DNA of 64,000 nt from Alistipes timonensis JC136 (GTDB lineage: Bacteria > Bacteroidota > Bacteroidia > Bacteroidales > Rikenellaceae), in the NCBI RefSeq assembly GCF_900107675.1, contig NZ_FNRI01000004.1, forward strand, positions 124,001 to 188,000. The letters run 5' to 3'. Positions 24,288 through 32,750 of the stretch are shown piece by piece (the first letter of the stretch is position 1; each line of letters opens with the position of its first letter). Position numbers and translations under genes: made by a program. The notes below the pieces were generated by a model. The model saw only the letters and a list, made by a program, of their open reading frames with translations. It was not told where the DNA came from and did no database searches.

Positions 24288-25388
24288 ATGAAACGCATCA
24301 TTCTTTCCGGCGGCGGCACGGGCGGCCATATCTACCCGGCCGTGGCGGTCGCCGAGGCCCTGAAGCGGCGCTTCGGAGACGAGGTGGAGATCCTCTTTGT
24401 CGGCGCCGAGGGCAAGATGGAGATGGAAAAAGTTCCCGCGCTGGGTTACCGCATCGCGGGACTGCCGATTGCGGGATTGCAGCGGCGGCTGGACTGGCAC
24501 AACCTCGCCGTGCCGTTCAAAGCGGTGAAGAGCATCCGGATGGCGAAGCGGATCATCCGCGAATTCGGGGCCGATGCGGTCGTCGGCTTCGGCGGTTATG
24601 CCAGCGCCCCGGTGCTGTGGGCCGCGCAGCGGATGGGCGTGCCGACGGTGATTCAGGAGCAGAACTCCTATGCGGGGGTGACGAACAAAATCCTGTCGAA
24701 AGGTGCGAAACGCATCTGCACGGCCTACGAGGGGATGGAGCGCTTCTTCCCGGCGGGCAAGATCACGCTGACGGGCAACCCCCTGCGGGGCCGCTTCTCG
24801 AAGGAGGGCGCCGACCGCGCCGAGGCGCTGAAATATTACGGCCTCACGCCCGACCTGCCGGTGATTCTGGTGGTCGGCGGGTCGCTCGGCACGCGGTCGC
24901 TGAACGAGATGATGAAGGCGTGGATCGTCGAAACGGGCGGCGAAGCCCCCGTGCAGGTGATCTGGCAGACGGGCAAGTACTACGAGCGCGAGATGCAGGC
25001 CTTCCTGGCCGCACATCCGGCCCGGCACGTCTGGCAGGGGGCTTTCATCGACCGCATGGACTATGCCTATGCCGCGGCCGATCTGGTCGTGTCGCGCAGC
25101 GGCGCCGGGACGGTCTCGGAGCTGTGTCTCGTGGCGAAACCGGTGCTGTTCGTGCCTTCGCCCAACGTGGCCGAGGACCATCAGACCAAGAACGCCCGGG
25201 CGCTGGAGACAAAGGGCGCCGCGGTCGTGGTCGCCGACGCCGAGAGCCGCACGAAAGCGATGCCGCGGGCCCTGGAGCTGCTGGCCGACCGGGAGGCGCT
25301 GGCGGCGATGAGCCGCAGCCTCGAAGCGCTGGCCAGGCCGAACGCTGCGGAAGATATTGTGAATGAGATTGTAAAGGTAATGAAGTGA
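24288..25388 (+). CDS. murG: UDP-GlcNAc:undecaprenyl-PP-MurNAc-pentapeptide GlcNAc transferase
   Basis: A 366-residue GT28 enzyme. The N-terminal glycine loop is LSGGGTGGHIYPA, the second G-loop is GFGGYASAPV, then IQEQNSYAGVTN. The C-terminal UDP-GlcNAc site includes VVGGSLGTRSLNE, SRSGAGTVSEL and PSPNVAEDHQTKNA. It adds GlcNAc to lipid I to give lipid II at the inner face of the membrane. It is the first gene of the distal dcw cluster here; murD and ftsW, usually upstream in Bacteroidota, are absent. Its TGA overlaps the murC ATG by 1 bp. Confidence 0.98.
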   Translation: MKRIILSGGGTGGHIYPAVAVAEALKRRFGDEVEILFVGAEGKMEMEKVPALGYRIAGLPIAGLQRRLDWHNLAVPFKAVKSIRMAKRIIREFGADAVVGFGGYASAPVLWAAQRMGVPTVIQEQNSYAGVTNKILSKGAKRICTAYEGMERFFPAGKITLTGNPLRGRFSKEGADRAEALKYYGLTPDLPVILVVGGSLGTRSLNEMMKAWIVETGGEAPVQVIWQTGKYYEREMQAFLAAHPARHVWQGAFIDRMDYAYAAADLVVSRSGAGTVSELCLVAKPVLFVPSPNVAEDHQTKNARALETKGAAVVVADAESRTKAMPRALELLADREALAAMSRSLEALARPNAAEDIVNEIVKVMK

Positions 25389-26770
25389 TGGAATACAGGA
25401 ACGTCTATTTTCTGGGTATCGGCGGTATCGGCATGAGCGCCCTGGCCCGTTATTTTCTGCACGAAGGCCGCCGAGTCGCCGGGTATGACCGCACGCGCTC
25501 GCGCCTCACCGAAGAACTCGAGGCCGAAGGCGCTGCGGTCCACTATGAGGACGATGTGCGGCTGATTCCCGGGGAGTTCCTCGACCCGAGGGAGACGATG
25601 GTGGTCTACACCCCCGCCGTGCCGCAGGACCACAGCGAATACCGCTATTTTACGGAGCATGGTTTCCGGATCGAGAAGCGGTCGCAAATGCTGGGACACT
25701 TGGCCGAAGGCAAATATGTGATGGCCGTGGCGGGCACGCACGGCAAGACCACCACCTCGACGATGGTGGCGTGGCTCAACCGCGTTCTGACGGGCGGCGG
25801 TTCGGCATTCCTGGGCGGCATCTCGAAGAATTTCGGGGGCAATCTGGTGTTGGGCGGCGGCGGGAGGCTGGCCGTCGAGGCCGACGAGTTCGACCGCTCG
25901 TTCCTGCGCCTGTATCCCGACGTGGCGGTGGTGACCTCGGCCGATGCCGATCACCTCGACATCTACGGCACCCACGAGGCGGTGAAGGAGGCCTTTTCGC
26001 AGTTCGTGCGGCAGATTCGTCCCGACGGATTCCTCATCGTCAAACAAGGGGTCGATATCGTGATCGACAACCCGGAGATCACCGTTTACCGCTATGCTTA
26101 CGACACGCCGTGCGACTTCTACGCCCGCAATGTGCAGTTGCTCGAGGGCGGCCATTACCGCTACGACATCGTAACGCCCGGCGGCGTGATAGCGGGGTGT
26201 ACGCTCGGCATTCCGGGATGGATCAACATTGAGAATTCGGTGGCGGCGGTGGCATCGGTGTGGTGCGCCGCGCAGGCCGAGGGGACGGAGCCGGACGCGG
26301 ACAAACTGCGCGAAGCGCTGGCGTCGTTCTCGGGCGTCAAACGGCGTTTCGAGTTCTATGTGAACACTCCGAAACAGGTCTATATGGACGACTATGCCCA
26401 CCATCCGCGCGAACTGGCGGCGACGCTGACCTCCGTGCGCGGGATGTTCCCCGGGCGGCGGATCACGGCGCTTTTCCAGCCCCACCTCTACACCCGCACC
26501 CGCGATTTGTATGCGGAGTTCGCCGAGGCGCTGTCGCATGCCGACGAGGTGGTGCTGCTGCCGATTTACCCGGCGCGGGAGGAACCGATTCCGGGCATTG
26601 CGTCGGAGATCATCGCCGACCGGGTGGCGGTCCCCTGCCGGATCGTGGAACGCGAACGGCTGGCCGACGCGGTCGCCGCAATGGATACGGACGTGGTCAT
26701 CAGTTTCGGGGCCGGCAATATCGACGCCTGCTGCGAAGCCATTGCCGAAAAGCTCCGCGTGAAAAGTTAG
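25388..26770 (+). CDS. murC: UDP-N-acetylmuramate-L-alanine ligase
   Basis: A 460-residue Mur ligase with the ATG at 25388 overlapping the murG stop; a GTG one codon earlier is possible. The N-terminal UDP-binding motif is FLGIGGIGMSALA, the ATP loop AGTHGKTTTSTM (Lys120), the central block AVEADEFDRSF, and the C-terminal domain has YMDDYAHHPREL and FQPHLYTRT. It adds L-Ala to UDP-MurNAc, the first amino acid of the peptide stem. ftsQ starts 3 bp after the stop. Confidence 0.98.
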   Translation: MEYRNVYFLGIGGIGMSALARYFLHEGRRVAGYDRTRSRLTEELEAEGAAVHYEDDVRLIPGEFLDPRETMVVYTPAVPQDHSEYRYFTEHGFRIEKRSQMLGHLAEGKYVMAVAGTHGKTTTSTMVAWLNRVLTGGGSAFLGGISKNFGGNLVLGGGGRLAVEADEFDRSFLRLYPDVAVVTSADADHLDIYGTHEAVKEAFSQFVRQIRPDGFLIVKQGVDIVIDNPEITVYRYAYDTPCDFYARNVQLLEGGHYRYDIVTPGGVIAGCTLGIPGWINIENSVAAVASVWCAAQAEGTEPDADKLREALASFSGVKRRFEFYVNTPKQVYMDDYAHHPRELAATLTSVRGMFPGRRITALFQPHLYTRTRDLYAEFAEALSHADEVVLLPIYPAREEPIPGIASEIIADRVAVPCRIVERERLADAVAAMDTDVVISFGAGNIDACCEAIAEKLRVKS

Positions 26771-26773
26771 ACG

Positions 26774-27874
26774 ATGAACCGCTACCTCCGATACACGCTT
26801 CTGGGCCTCATGTGGGCCGCCGTTGCCGCCTATGTTATCTGGGCGGGAGCTTCGGCACGGCGTGTGCGTACGGGGAAAAAGGTGGCGGGCGTGGAGATCG
26901 AGGTCGTGGACAGCTCCTCGCAGGGACATCTGGTCTCGGCGGCGATGGTCCGCGGATGGATTTCCCACAGCGGGATCAAAACGCTCGGCGAGGCTGTCGA
27001 TGCGGTGGACCTCGCGGGCGTCGAACGCCTGATCGCCCGCAACGGTTTTGTGGACGAGGTGGTCGCCTATGTCTCCTACGACGGGGTCATGCACGTCGCT
27101 ATCAGCCAGCGCAAGCCCCTTCTGCGGATGCTGACCGACGGCATGAATGCCTATGTGACGCCCGAAGGGTATGTTTTCGCCGCCCCGCGCGCCTCGTCGC
27201 TCTACGTTCCGGTCGTTACCGGTTCGTACCGCCCGCCTTTTCCGGCATCGTATGTGGGGAGTGTCCGGGAGCATATCGACCAGCGGTTGCAGGAGATCGA
27301 AAACCGGATCGCCGAACTCGAACGGGAGAAGTATCCCCTCTACCGCCGCGAGCTGGAGAACGACCGCAACACCTCGGCCCTGCGCCGCATGCGCATCAAA
27401 CGGCAGTGGTGGCGGCTGGAGAGCTCCAAGGAGTTCGATGCGCGGGTCGATGCGCTGCGCGAAAAGAAGGCCAAACTGCGCCGGACCTACCGCTACCGGG
27501 CGCGTGTGATCCGCGAGGAGATCGAGCGGATCGCCGGGCGGCAGGAGGCCGAGCGGGCGAAGCAAAAAAAGTTGGAGAAAAGCTACGAAGATTTCATGAA
27601 ACTCCTTACCTTTGTGGAAAGTGTCGAGAACGACGATTTCTGGAGGTCGGAAGTGGTGCAGATCGCAGCGCGCACGACCCCCAGCGGAGCATTGGAAGTG
27701 GAACTGACGCCCCGCAGCGGTCGTTTTACGATTCTCTTCGGCCGGTTGGAGGAGGTTGAACGCAAGTTCGGGAAACTGCAGCGGTTCTACCGTCATGGAC
27801 TTTCGTCGATCGGCTGGAACGAATACCGCACAATAGACATCAGATATAACGACCAGGTGGTCTGCAAGAAGTAA
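26774..27874 (+). CDS. ftsQ: FtsQ-type cell division protein with a coiled-coil insertion
   Basis: A 366-residue membrane protein in the ftsQ position between murC and ftsA. One transmembrane helix spans residues 6-24 and is followed by a basic stretch and a POTRA-like region (~37-112: VAGVEIEVVDS, VERLIARNGFVDEVVAYV). The FtsQ-typical YVTPEGYVF lies at 127-135. Residues ~166-275 are highly charged, rich in Glu, Arg and Lys with heptad spacing, and look like a helical hairpin inserted before the last beta region (~283-366: VVQIAARTTPSGALEVEL). Bacteroidales FtsQ proteins are often nearer 250 residues. The protein links early and late divisome proteins in the periplasm. Confidence 0.88.
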   Translation: MNRYLRYTLLGLMWAAVAAYVIWAGASARRVRTGKKVAGVEIEVVDSSSQGHLVSAAMVRGWISHSGIKTLGEAVDAVDLAGVERLIARNGFVDEVVAYVSYDGVMHVAISQRKPLLRMLTDGMNAYVTPEGYVFAAPRASSLYVPVVTGSYRPPFPASYVGSVREHIDQRLQEIENRIAELEREKYPLYRRELENDRNTSALRRMRIKRQWWRLESSKEFDARVDALREKKAKLRRTYRYRARVIREEIERIAGRQEAERAKQKKLEKSYEDFMKLLTFVESVENDDFWRSEVVQIAARTTPSGALEVELTPRSGRFTILFGRLEEVERKFGKLQRFYRHGLSSIGWNEYRTIDIRYNDQVVCKK

Positions 27875-27886
27875 AAGGAGTATACC

Positions 27887-29359
27887 GTGGAAAGAAAGAA
27901 TTATACCGTTGCCGTCGATCTGGGCAGCTCGTCGGTCGTGGTGGCCGTCGGCGAGAAGACGCCCGAAGGCGCCGTTGACGTCGCTTGCGTCGTCTCGAAA
28001 CCCGTCGAGGGGGTCAATGCGGGCCGGATCGAGAACATCGAGCTGGTGAGCCGCGCCATCCGCGAAGCCGTGTCGGAAGCCGAGGAGCAACTCGGAATCC
28101 GCATTACGGAGGCTTATGCCGGTATTTCGGGCGATTTCGTGCGCTGTGCGCGCCACACCGACCATGTCTTCGTTTACGACCCCCAGAACGGCGTCAACCA
28201 GAAGGATGTCGATGCGCTGTTCGACCGCATGCGCAACGTGCAGGCTCCCGACGACGAGACCATTATGGAGCGCGTGCCCCAGAACTATCTGGTCGACGAC
28301 AGCCAGGAGGTTCGCAACCCCGTGGGGTCGTTCGGCAAGAAACTTTCGTCGACGTTCAACTTCATCCTCTGCCTCAAAACCCCGATGCAGCGTCTCGATA
28401 TGGCGCTGAAACGCTTGGGAATCAAAATGCTGGGCGTCGTGTCCGACGCGCTGGCGGTGCCCGAATCGGTACTGCTGCCCGATGAAAAAGAGGAGGGCGT
28501 GGCCGTGGTCGACATCGGCGGCGGCGTTACCGACGTGACGGTCTATTACCGCAACGTGGTGCGCTACATCGCCTCGATTCCGATCGGCGCCTCGGCCATC
28601 AACCGCGACATCCGCACGATGAGCGTTCCCGAGAAGCACGTCGAAAGCCTCAAACAGAAATACGGTTCGGCGGTTGCCGAACTGGCTCCCGAAGACAAGC
28701 TGATCCGCGTCAACGGCCGCACGGCCCGCGAGGCGAAGGACATCCTGCTGCGTAATCTGGCGACGGTGGTCGAGGCCCGCGCCACGGACATCGCCGAGTT
28801 CGTGCAGCAGGAGATCAAAGACTCGGGTTTTGCCGGGAAACTGGCCTACGGCATCGTGCTGACGGGCGGTTCGGCGAAATTGAAGGACCTCGACGAATTG
28901 TTCCGCCGGGTGACGGGCATGGATGTGCGCGTCGCCGTTCCCGAGGCGGGCATCACCGAGGAGTCGAAGGAAAAGGTCGCCGATCCGGCCTATTCGACGG
29001 CTGTGGGCATCCTGCTGAAAGGTGCCGAGCAGGGCGGATGCGCTTTTGTAGAGCGTCCCTCGACTCCGGCGTCGACCGCAGTGCCGGGAGCCGCGCCGCG
29101 GACGGGTTTCATCCCTCCGCAGCAGCAACCGGGGCCGAAGTTTACCTCGGTGCCGCCCCGTTACCCGCAGGCCGCGCCGGCGGAGGAGCCCGCACCGGCT
29201 GAGACCCGGCCCGAGATTCCCGGACAGGACGAAGAAGCGGACCGGGAGGACCCGGTGGTGGTCGAACCCAAGCGCAAGCGTGGTTTCGGGTCGATTGTCA
29301 TGAGTGCGATCGACAAGATCAACAAGGGTTTCTCGGCTGCCGAAGACGAAGAGATATAG
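27887..29359 (+). CDS. ftsA: Cell division protein FtsA
   Basis: A 490-residue actin-fold ATPase beginning with GTG at 27887 (MERKNYTVAVDLGSSS). Motifs are the phosphate-1 loop DLGSSSVVV, the SHS2/1C domain (~85-165), phosphate-2 VVDIGGGVTDVTVYY and the adenosine motif VLTGGSAKL. A Pro- and Glu-rich linker (~385-455) precedes a C-terminal amphipathic helix (RGFGSIVMSAIDKINKGF) that attaches FtsA to the membrane. It anchors FtsZ filaments. The gene is followed by a 205-bp gap holding a hairpin and repeat copy A2. Confidence 0.97.
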   Translation: MERKNYTVAVDLGSSSVVVAVGEKTPEGAVDVACVVSKPVEGVNAGRIENIELVSRAIREAVSEAEEQLGIRITEAYAGISGDFVRCARHTDHVFVYDPQNGVNQKDVDALFDRMRNVQAPDDETIMERVPQNYLVDDSQEVRNPVGSFGKKLSSTFNFILCLKTPMQRLDMALKRLGIKMLGVVSDALAVPESVLLPDEKEEGVAVVDIGGGVTDVTVYYRNVVRYIASIPIGASAINRDIRTMSVPEKHVESLKQKYGSAVAELAPEDKLIRVNGRTAREAKDILLRNLATVVEARATDIAEFVQQEIKDSGFAGKLAYGIVLTGGSAKLKDLDELFRRVTGMDVRVAVPEAGITEESKEKVADPAYSTAVGILLKGAEQGGCAFVERPSTPASTAVPGAAPRTGFIPPQQQPGPKFTSVPPRYPQAAPAEEPAPAETRPEIPGQDEEADREDPVVVEPKRKRGFGSIVMSAIDKINKGFSAAEDEEI

Positions 29360-29372
29360 GGGTCGGAACTGG

Positions 29373-29392
29373 TGCAGACAATTCCGTCTGCA
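29373..29392 (+). terminator. Hairpin between ftsA and ftsZ
   Basis: TGCAGAC (29373-29379) and GTCTGCA (29386-29392) form a 7-bp stem with loop AATTCC, 14 bp after the ftsA stop. There is no T-tract, so it may be a processing or pausing structure rather than a terminator. Confidence 0.4.
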
Positions 29393-29429
29393 TTCCGGTC
29401 GAAATTTTGGCTGAATCCCCGGTTGCGTC

Positions 29430-29508
29430 GCGACAAGCCCCCTCCGAGGAGGGAATTTAGGAGAGGGGCAGACTTGCATACGCGGCAGAAGGCCGTGAGT
29501 GACTGACC
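29430..29508 (+). repeat. Structured intergenic repeat, family A, copy 2
   Basis: The same two-hairpin element as at 24168, between ftsA and ftsZ. Stem 1 is CCCTCC-GA-GGAGGG (29440-29453). Stem 2 is CGGC (29483-29486) with GCCG (29492-29495). The connecting strand reads GGGGCAGACTTGC. Stem 2 ends 69 bp before the ftsZ ATG. Confidence 0.78.
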
Positions 29509-29564
29509 TTCGACAGCGAGACGGCGATTAATTAAGTGATTAGGATAAAAAGCGAAATAACGAT

Positions 29565-30890
29565 ATGACAGACGAATTGATGTCGGAAATCAAGGCCCCG
29601 CGCACGAACGGCTCGATCATTACGGTGGTCGGTGTCGGCGGAGCCGGAGGCAATGCCGTGAACCACATGTGGAATCTCGGCATCAGAGGGGTTACGTTCA
29701 TGGTCTGCAATACCGACCAGCAGGCGCTCGACAAGAGTCCCGTCGAGCAGAAGATACGCCTCGGGGCCGAGGGTCTCGGAGCCGGCAACGATCCCGAGAA
29801 CGGGCGTCGCGCGGCTGTCGAGTCGCTGCCCGAAATCCGGCAGGTACTCGAAGAGGCCGGTACGAAGATGCTCTTCATCACGGCCGGTATGGGCGGCGGC
29901 ACGGGCACGGGCGCTTCGCCCGTCATTGCCAAGCTGGCCCGCGAGATGGGGTTGCTGACGGTGGCCATCGTCACCTCGCCGCTGGCCGTCGAGGGTAAGA
30001 TACGCTACGAGCAGGCGTTCCGCGGTATCGAGGAGCTGCGTCAGAATACCGATTCGCTGCTGATTATCAACAACGAGAACATTCTGGAGATTTACGGGCG
30101 ACTTTCGCTCAAGCAGGCGTTCGGCAAGGCCGACGACATTCTGGCCTCGGCGGCCAAGGGCATTGCCGAGATCATCACCGTCGAGAGCGATCTGGTGAAC
30201 GTCGACTTCGCCGATGTCTCGAAAGTCATGCGCGACAGCGGCCGGGCCCACATGGCCGTCGCTACGGCCGACGGCGACAACCGCGCCGAAGCGGTTGCCG
30301 AGGCGTCGCTGCGTTCGCCGCTGCTGGATCACAATTTGATATCGGGGGCCAAGAACATCCTGCTGAACATTTCGGTATCGGATGCCGACGCGCTGATGTA
30401 CGAGGAGGTGGTGCGGATTCTGGAGTATATTCAGGCCCATGCCAGCGTGCAGGACGATCACGGTGTGATCCACAATGCCAATATCATCTGGGGTACGAGC
30501 GAGAAGCCGCAGCTGGGCAATTTCATCGAGTTGGTGGTTGTCGCCACGGGATTCGAAGGCGATGCGCAGCACGGCGTGATGAAGCAGATCATTCCCCCGG
30601 CGCGCACCGTCGAGCCGGTCGCCAAGGAGCCCGCCGCGGCTCCCGTGCTGGAGCCGATCAAACCCGTGCCTCCCAAGGTCGCGCAGCGCCAGCCCGAGCA
30701 GGTGATGCTCGGGGCCAAGCCGACCCGCTACAATAATATCGAGACCCTGCTGGCCAAACCCGCCTACCAGTCGCGCAACTCGAAGTTCGTCGTGCAGATG
30801 CCCGGCGGCCGCAAAGAGGTGCTGAAGGACGACGCGGCGGAGACTCAGGCTCCGAAGGAGGAGACGCAGGGCGGCTCGCTGTTCGATTAA
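29565..30890 (+). CDS. ftsZ: Cell division protein FtsZ
   Basis: A 441-residue tubulin-like GTPase. The GTP-binding domain holds VVGVGGAGGNAVNHM, the signature GGGTGTG (residues 110-116) and the T7-loop region with NVDFADV. After ~residue 330 there is a Pro- and Ala-rich linker, and the tail ends in a short segment (GGSLFD). It forms the Z ring at midcell. The protein has the length usual for Bacteroidales. gldE begins 4 bp downstream. Confidence 0.98.
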   Translation: MTDELMSEIKAPRTNGSIITVVGVGGAGGNAVNHMWNLGIRGVTFMVCNTDQQALDKSPVEQKIRLGAEGLGAGNDPENGRRAAVESLPEIRQVLEEAGTKMLFITAGMGGGTGTGASPVIAKLAREMGLLTVAIVTSPLAVEGKIRYEQAFRGIEELRQNTDSLLIINNENILEIYGRLSLKQAFGKADDILASAAKGIAEIITVESDLVNVDFADVSKVMRDSGRAHMAVATADGDNRAEAVAEASLRSPLLDHNLISGAKNILLNISVSDADALMYEEVVRILEYIQAHASVQDDHGVIHNANIIWGTSEKPQLGNFIELVVVATGFEGDAQHGVMKQIIPPARTVEPVAKEPAAAPVLEPIKPVPPKVAQRQPEQVMLGAKPTRYNNIETLLAKPAYQSRNSKFVVQMPGGRKEVLKDDAAETQAPKEETQGGSLFD

Positions 30891-30894
30891 CAAA

Positions 30895-32187
30895 TTGATT
30901 GTCAGTTTGGAAGAAGCTCATTCCTGGATCGCGTTCAACGGGTTCGAAGCCCATATCGCCGTGCTGTGCGCGGTGACGTTCTGCCTGCTGTGTGTTTCGG
31001 CGCTCGTTTCGGGGGCCGAGACTTCGTTTTTCTCCCTTTCGCACAACGACATCCGCCGCCTGCAGAACAGCAGGAGCACGTCGGCTGCCGCCGTGCTGCG
31101 CCTGCTGACCGATGTCGACCTGCTGCTGGCCACGATCCTGGTGGTCAACAACCTGGTAAACATCTGCATCGTCATTCTGACAGCCGGCATTATCGATTCG
31201 CTTTTCACGTTCCTGCGTTTCGAGTTTCTGTTCAAAACCGTGCTGGTGACTTTCCTGCTGCTGCTCTTCGGCGAAATACTGCCCAAGGTGCTGGCGCAGA
31301 CCATCCCCGTGCGTTTCGCCTCGATGGTGGCCCGGCCACTCGTGCTGCTGCGGTGGATTTTCTACCCGCTCTCGTATGCGCTGGTCCGCACGAGCAGCCG
31401 CATCAGCGAGAAAGCCGCCCACAAGAGCGAAATATCGCTCGACGAACTGGCCGATGCCGTGGATATGACCCAGGGGTCCAGCCCCGAGGAGCACGTGATG
31501 CTGTCGGGGATCGTCAACTTCGTCAATACCGAGGTGCAGGAGATCATGAAGCCCCGCGTGGACATCACGGCGCTCGATGCCACGGATGACTATGAGACGG
31601 TCAAAAAGACGATCATCGAATCGGGCTTCTCGCGTATTCCGGTCTACGAGGAGGATATCGACAACATCCGCGGCACGCTCTACGTCAAGGACCTGCTGCC
31701 TTATATCAACAACGGCAGCGATTTCGCCTGGCAGCAGTTGGTCCGCAAGCCCTATTTCGTGCCCGAGCACAAGAAGATCAACGACCTGCTGGCCGATTTC
31801 CAGTCGAACAAGGTCCACATGGCCATCGTCGTCGATGAATACGGCTCGACGCTGGGATTGGTCTCGCTGGAGGACATCATCGAGGAGATCGTGGGTGAAA
31901 TTTCCGACGAGAGCGACAACGACGAATCGTTCTATACGTGCCTCAATCCCAAGTGTTACGTATTCGAGGGCAAGACCCACCTCGGGGATTTCGAACGCAT
32001 CCTCGGCCTGGGCGAAGACACTTTTGCCGATGTGCGGGGCGAGGCCGAGACCCTGGCGGGACTGATGCTCGAGCTCAAGCGCGACTTCCCGCGCAAAGGT
32101 GACGTGTTCACCTCGCACGACATCCGTTTCACGGTGCAGGGGATGGACGGGCACCGCATCGACAAAATCCGCATAGATATCCAATGA
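30895..32187 (+). CDS. gldE: GldE-like CNNM/CorC family membrane protein (CBS domains)
   Basis: A 430-residue inner-membrane protein; the best start is a TTG at 30895, since no ATG lies near. Residues ~18-190 form the DUF21/CNNM membrane domain (VSALVSGAETSFFSLS, LLFGEILPKVLAQ). Two CBS domains follow (~215-340: IMKPRVDITALDA, FQSNKVHMAIVVDEYGSTLG) and a CorC/HlyC C-terminal domain (to 430). In Flavobacterium GldE supports gliding with GldD; in a gut Bacteroidales a role in ion (Mg2+/Co2+) transport or envelope homeostasis is more likely. It overlaps the downstream transferase by 4 bp. Confidence 0.9.
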   Translation: MIVSLEEAHSWIAFNGFEAHIAVLCAVTFCLLCVSALVSGAETSFFSLSHNDIRRLQNSRSTSAAAVLRLLTDVDLLLATILVVNNLVNICIVILTAGIIDSLFTFLRFEFLFKTVLVTFLLLLFGEILPKVLAQTIPVRFASMVARPLVLLRWIFYPLSYALVRTSSRISEKAAHKSEISLDELADAVDMTQGSSPEEHVMLSGIVNFVNTEVQEIMKPRVDITALDATDDYETVKKTIIESGFSRIPVYEEDIDNIRGTLYVKDLLPYINNGSDFAWQQLVRKPYFVPEHKKINDLLADFQSNKVHMAIVVDEYGSTLGLVSLEDIIEEIVGEISDESDNDESFYTCLNPKCYVFEGKTHLGDFERILGLGEDTFADVRGEAETLAGLMLELKRDFPRKGDVFTSHDIRFTVQGMDGHRIDKIRIDIQ

Positions 32188-32750
32188 TTCGGAAACTGCT
32201 GGTCGAGCCGCCGATGACCGCCGAAGAGGCGGTCCGGTGGACGACGCCCGAAGAACGTGCCGAGGCTGCGGCATTCGGCTCGGAGCGTCGCCGCGCGGAG
32301 TTTCTCGGCTGGCGGGCCCTCGTGCGGCGCGAACTGGGGACGGATGTGCAAATCGGTTACGACGCCGTGGGGGCTCCCGTGCTGACGGGTTCGGACTGCT
32401 GCATTTCGGTCGCGCATTGTGCCGGCCGCATCGCCGTCTGCATCTCCCCGGAGCGTTGTGCCGTGGATATCGAACCGGCGTCGCGCAATTTCAGCCGGGC
32501 CGAAAGCCGTTATATGACTCCGTCCGAACAGGCTCTTTCCGACGATCCGCTGTGGCCGGGGATCGTCTGGTGCGCCAAGGAGGCGCTCTACAAATACGCC
32601 GGGCGCCGGGCGCTGGATTTTCAGAAAGACCTCCGCATCGGGAGCGCGGACCTTGCGGCCGGTATGCTGACGGGCCGGATCGAAAACGGAGAGCCCGTGG
32701 AGCTCTCCGTGCGCCGTGAAGACGGCTTTATCCTTGTCTGTATTCTTTAG
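32184..32750 (+). CDS. 4'-phosphopantetheinyl transferase superfamily protein
   Basis: A 188-residue Sfp/AcpT-type enzyme. The Mg2+ motif is CAVDIEP (Asp and Glu) and the second motif is WCAKEALYKYAG; an upstream SVAHCAGRIAV block binds CoA. It moves phosphopantetheine from CoA to a Ser of carrier proteins (fatty acid or secondary metabolism ACP). It starts inside the gldE stop (ATGA). Its TAG overlaps the stop codon of the convergent outer-membrane protein gene by 4 bp. Confidence 0.92.
   Translation: MIRKLLVEPPMTAEEAVRWTTPEERAEAAAFGSERRRAEFLGWRALVRRELGTDVQIGYDAVGAPVLTGSDCCISVAHCAGRIAVCISPERCAVDIEPASRNFSRAESRYMTPSEQALSDDPLWPGIVWCAKEALYKYAGRRALDFQKDLRIGSADLAAGMLTGRIENGEPVELSVRREDGFILVCIL

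Noticed and set aside
25181..29479. A 1432-codon open frame on the minus strand opposite murC, ftsQ and ftsA
   Set aside because: It is the antisense shadow of strongly supported genes in GC-rich DNA; its composition (His, Arg, Asp rich) is that of a shadow and it matches no family.
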